From assembly GCA_964491485.1 (NCBI GenBank), contig CAZBGV010000162.1, forward strand, positions 1 through 7,253: a stretch of 7,253 bases of DNA. Direction: 5' to 3'. A program made the position numbers and the translations under genes. Below, one piece after another: positions 6,564 to 7,253 of the stretch (positions within the stretch are counted from its first letter, which is position 1; each line of letters begins with the position of its first letter). The notes under the pieces are model-generated. The model was not told the origin of the DNA and made no database searches. It saw only the letters and a program-made list of their open reading frames with translations. Source of the DNA: IDS-8 sp964491485 (GTDB taxonomy: Bacteria > Pseudomonadota > Gammaproteobacteria > Steroidobacterales > Woeseiaceae).

Positions 6564-7253
6564 TCAGGGACCGCCCGGGATCTCGTCGAGAAAAATGAAG
6601 CCGAGGTCGTCCTCGCCCGCGGCCGTGACGGGTGCGCGGCCGTCCAGGATCCAGGTGACCGCGTAGCGGTAGTCGTAGACGCCGGCCGGCAGCACCAGCG
6701 ACACGGGCTCGACGGGCGGCGCCTCGGGCGACGGCCGGATCGTGCGCCGCTCGGTCTTCTGCCGGCCGAAGAAATCGCTGGTGATCTCGACGACCACCGC
6801 GCGCACGCCGCGTGCGGCGAGCGCGGGCATGTCGCCCATGAGCTCGACCAGCTGGCGGTGATAGGGCGCGGTCAGGCCGATGCTCGCTGACGAGGATGCC
6901 TGCCAGTCGGAGGTGTAAGTGCCGCCGCCGACGAAATTCCAGTCGGTGCGGTACTCGTAGCCGAGCCACTGCTCGTCGCAGGCATCGCCCTTGCTGTTGT
7001 AAAGCAGCGGGCCGAGTGTTGCGCCTTCCTCGAGGCTCTGCGGGTCGATCGCGAGCTCGCGCAGGGTGACCTCGCTCGACGCATGCGTCTTGCGCAGCCA
7101 CACGCCGACGTGATTGACGAACGACCCGATGTCCGGCCGGAGCGCGCCGTCGACCAGCACGAAGACGCGGCGCTGCGCGAAGTCGCAGTCGCCGGTGGAC
7201 TCCACGCGGAAGAAGCGCTCGTCGCTGCCGTAGCGGGCGTACAGGTCGCCGAG
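6564..7253 (-). CDS. Protein of the B/C unnamed family, C-terminal part (gene A; 5' end beyond window)
   Basis: The frame is open to the window edge, so only the last 229 residues are seen. Numbering from the first visible residue, LGDLYARYGSDERFFRVES (1-19) matches the IGDLTRLVEDERVFR block of gene C at 486-500, and RRVFVLVDG (28-36) matches its PVFIDG. The same C-terminal region as in B and C follows: VGVWLRK (49-55), Y-x-Y at 99-101 with WNFVGG, a second motif YDYRY at 193-197, and a closing LGFIFLDEI (217-225) equivalent to the end of C. Two cysteines are visible (C23, C92). The strong match suggests that the complete protein is a third paralogue with a signal peptide, but its N-terminus is unseen and it could instead share only this region. 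It is the first visible gene of the operon, 32 bases before B. Function unknown. A GTG at 7203-7205 could be mistaken for a start, but the homology continues upstream of it. Confidence 0.85.
   Translation of the reverse strand, partial: LGDLYARYGSDERFFRVESTGDCDFAQRRVFVLVDGALRPDIGSFVNHVGVWLRKTHASSEVTLRELAIDPQSLEEGATLGPLLYNSKGDACDEQWLGYEYRTDWNFVGGGTYTSDWQASSSASIGLTAPYHRQLVELMGDMPALAARGVRAVVVEITSDFFGRQKTERRTIRPSPEAPPVEPVSLVLPAGVYDYRYAVTWILDGRAPVTAAGEDDLGFIFLDEIPGGP

Noticed and set aside
4558..6666. Long plus-strand open frame (about 700 codons) opposite gene B; similar ones at 2957-4723 and 38-901
   Set aside because: These are antisense mirrors of high-GC genes, with Val/Arg/Asp/Leu-rich translations and no recognisable domain. 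The minus-strand genes opposite them have signal peptides, ribosome sites or known motifs.
6532..7101. Upstream extension of the gene B frame, giving about 840 residues
   Set aside because: It overlaps gene A, whose frame shows clear family motifs. The B signal peptide and AGGAG site support a start at 6531.
1..7253. CRISPR array, tRNA or rRNA gene, insertion sequence or attachment site
   Set aside because: I saw no spaced direct repeats, tRNA-like cloverleaf, transposase motif or terminal inverted repeats. Outside the gap the window is almost entirely coding.

Overview
The window is about 7.25 kb of high-GC DNA. Every well-supported gene lies on the minus strand, so the window reads right to left. 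It looks like a draft or metagenomic contig, because it carries a 100-base run of N at 1403-1502. GC-rich codon use, Shine-Dalgarno-type ribosome sites, Sec signal peptides without lipoboxes and an ECF sigma factor/Ser-Thr kinase pair suggest a Gram-negative bacterium. A gammaproteobacterium of the Xanthomonadales/Steroidobacter type is my best guess. Acidobacteria, Planctomycetes and myxobacteria carry similar sigma/kinase pairs, so this placement is tentative.

Right part (7253 to 1503): four tightly packed genes that look like one operon. Gene A (6564 to beyond 7253, 5' end cut by the window edge) is followed after 32 bases by gene B (4579-6531, 650 aa, signal peptide). B overlaps the start of gene C (2441-4579, 712 aa, signal peptide) by one base. 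Three bases later comes gene D (2437 down into the gap, at least 311 aa, signal peptide). I recognise none of these families. B and C are paralogues along most of their length, and the visible part of A matches their C-terminal region. That region is built around two Y-x-Y motifs spaced 96-97 residues apart in all three proteins. The proteins differ mainly in the middle: C has a predicted coiled coil of about 140 residues, while B has a Tyr-rich stretch, a two-cysteine loop and an acidic linker. D is unrelated and cysteine-bearing. The simplest reading is an exported multi-subunit assembly made from duplicated building blocks, of unknown function.

Middle (1239-1502): a short intergenic region and the assembly gap. 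Just left of the gap the plus strand has a strong ribosome site and an ATG (1395), so a divergently transcribed gene probably starts there and is lost in the gap. The end of gene D is lost in the same gap, so the true distance between the two halves of the window is unknown.

Left part (1238 to 1): a small ECF sigma factor (663-1238) of the TIGR02999/ECF43-like type, overlapped by 20 bases by a Ser/Thr protein kinase gene (682 to beyond position 1). The sigma factor has a threonine-containing sequence where ordinary ECF sigma factors have the acidic DAED stretch. This fits the known scheme in which the partner kinase activates the sigma factor by threonine phosphorylation. Whether this pair controls the A-D operon cannot be read from the sequence.
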